In this document: positions 37,920 through 38,053 of the stretch, piece by piece
Position numbering within the stretch: position 1 is the first letter of the stretch
Layout of the letters: every line of letters begins with the position of its first letter
From: a virus
IMG/VR virus record: IMGVR_UViG_3300031275_000001
Span: 1 to 38,053 of that record
Length of the DNA: 38,053 bases
Reading direction: 5' to 3' (one strand)
The notes under the pieces: model-generated
The model's database searches: none
Told to the model about the DNA's origin: nothing
Seen by the model: the letters and a program-made list of their open reading frames with translations, nothing else
Position numbers and translations under genes: made by a program

Positions 37920-38053
37920 TACACCCCCCCTGCGCTGCTGCCTCAAGTGCTTTATTCTTTGCCAGGACATCTTGCCACCTGGGGTCAGTGTGAGGATCGT
38001 CAATCCATATCAATTCGTAGCCCTCTGGACACTTCTCTTGGTAGATTTCATGC
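37900..38053 (-). CDS. 3' part of a small gene cut by the window edge
   Basis: From the right edge the frame reads HEIYQEKCPEGYELIWIDDP, then HTDPRWQDVLAKNKALEAAA and QGGCNETYQS before a TAA at 37902-37900. No start is visible here; base 38053 is the last base of a codon. The first part of the same gene appears to be at 41-1, which would complete 64 residues. It overlaps the SMC-like start by 20 bases. Function unknown. Confidence 0.65.
   Translation of the reverse strand, partial: HEIYQEKCPEGYELIWIDDPHTDPRWQDVLAKNKALEAAAQGGCNETYQS

Noticed and set aside
1-38053. CRISPR arrays, tRNA or rRNA genes, insertion sequences
   Set aside because: No regularly spaced repeats, cloverleaf-like sequence, rRNA segments or transposase signatures were seen when reading both strands.

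Overview
The window looks like the genome of one temperate, tailed double-stranded DNA phage or prophage. It has terminase, portal, scaffold, HK97-type capsid, tail genes, a tyrosine integrase and a RecT recombination module. Every gene but one lies on the minus strand, so transcription runs right to left. The two ends appear to join: a minus-strand gene cut at base 1 continues in frame into the gene cut at base 38053, giving a complete 64-residue protein. That suggests 38053 bp is a whole circular or circularly permuted genome. The host cannot be read with confidence. There is no recognisable peptidoglycan endolysin, which fits a wall-less host such as some Dehalococcoidia (Chloroflexota), but this is a low-confidence guess.

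Control region and lysogeny arm (about 1-3100). A divergent region at 2084-2253 carries consensus promoters facing both ways. The leftward one drives a small helix-turn-helix protein and the integrase, then small genes and a DUF5658 membrane protein, and runs through the end junction into the recombination genes. The rightward one drives the only plus-strand gene, a membrane-anchored extracytoplasmic protein. A second DUF5658 gene has its own promoter just past the late terminator. These look like cargo (moron) genes.

Early arm (38053 down to about 28030). Here lie a Rad50/SbcC-like ATPase, RecT, an AP2/HNH-type homing protein, a metallo-beta-lactamase-fold hydrolase, DUF5131 and PAPS-reductase-like Fe-S/sulfur enzymes, an HNH protein, a DnaD-domain replication initiator with a striking internal inverted repeat (candidate origin), a VRR-NUC nuclease, a Myb-like DNA-binding protein and several small unknowns. 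The arm ends at a strong intrinsic terminator.

Late arm (27983 down to 3211). It opens with a stand-alone LuxR-type HTH right behind the terminator. Next come small membrane and holin-like proteins, a DUF5681 small-terminase candidate, large terminase, portal and two micro-genes coupled by ATGA overlaps. A 2122-residue polyvalent protein (ADP-ribosyltransferase-like and LPD38-like regions) follows, then a zincin, scaffold, capsid, a glycosyltransferase-methyltransferase fusion, connector-like proteins, and tail tip and fibre proteins including one with 12 short repeats. A second stem-loop separates packaging from capsid genes, and the operon ends at a tetraloop terminator near 3069-3098. The giant ejection-type protein together with the absence of a tape-measure gene suggests a short-tailed virion, though the tail-hub-like protein leaves this open.

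Genes are very tightly packed. Several real genes are under 60 codons, and once they are counted no stretch over about 150 bases is left without a gene. I saw no tRNA, rRNA, insertion sequence or CRISPR array.
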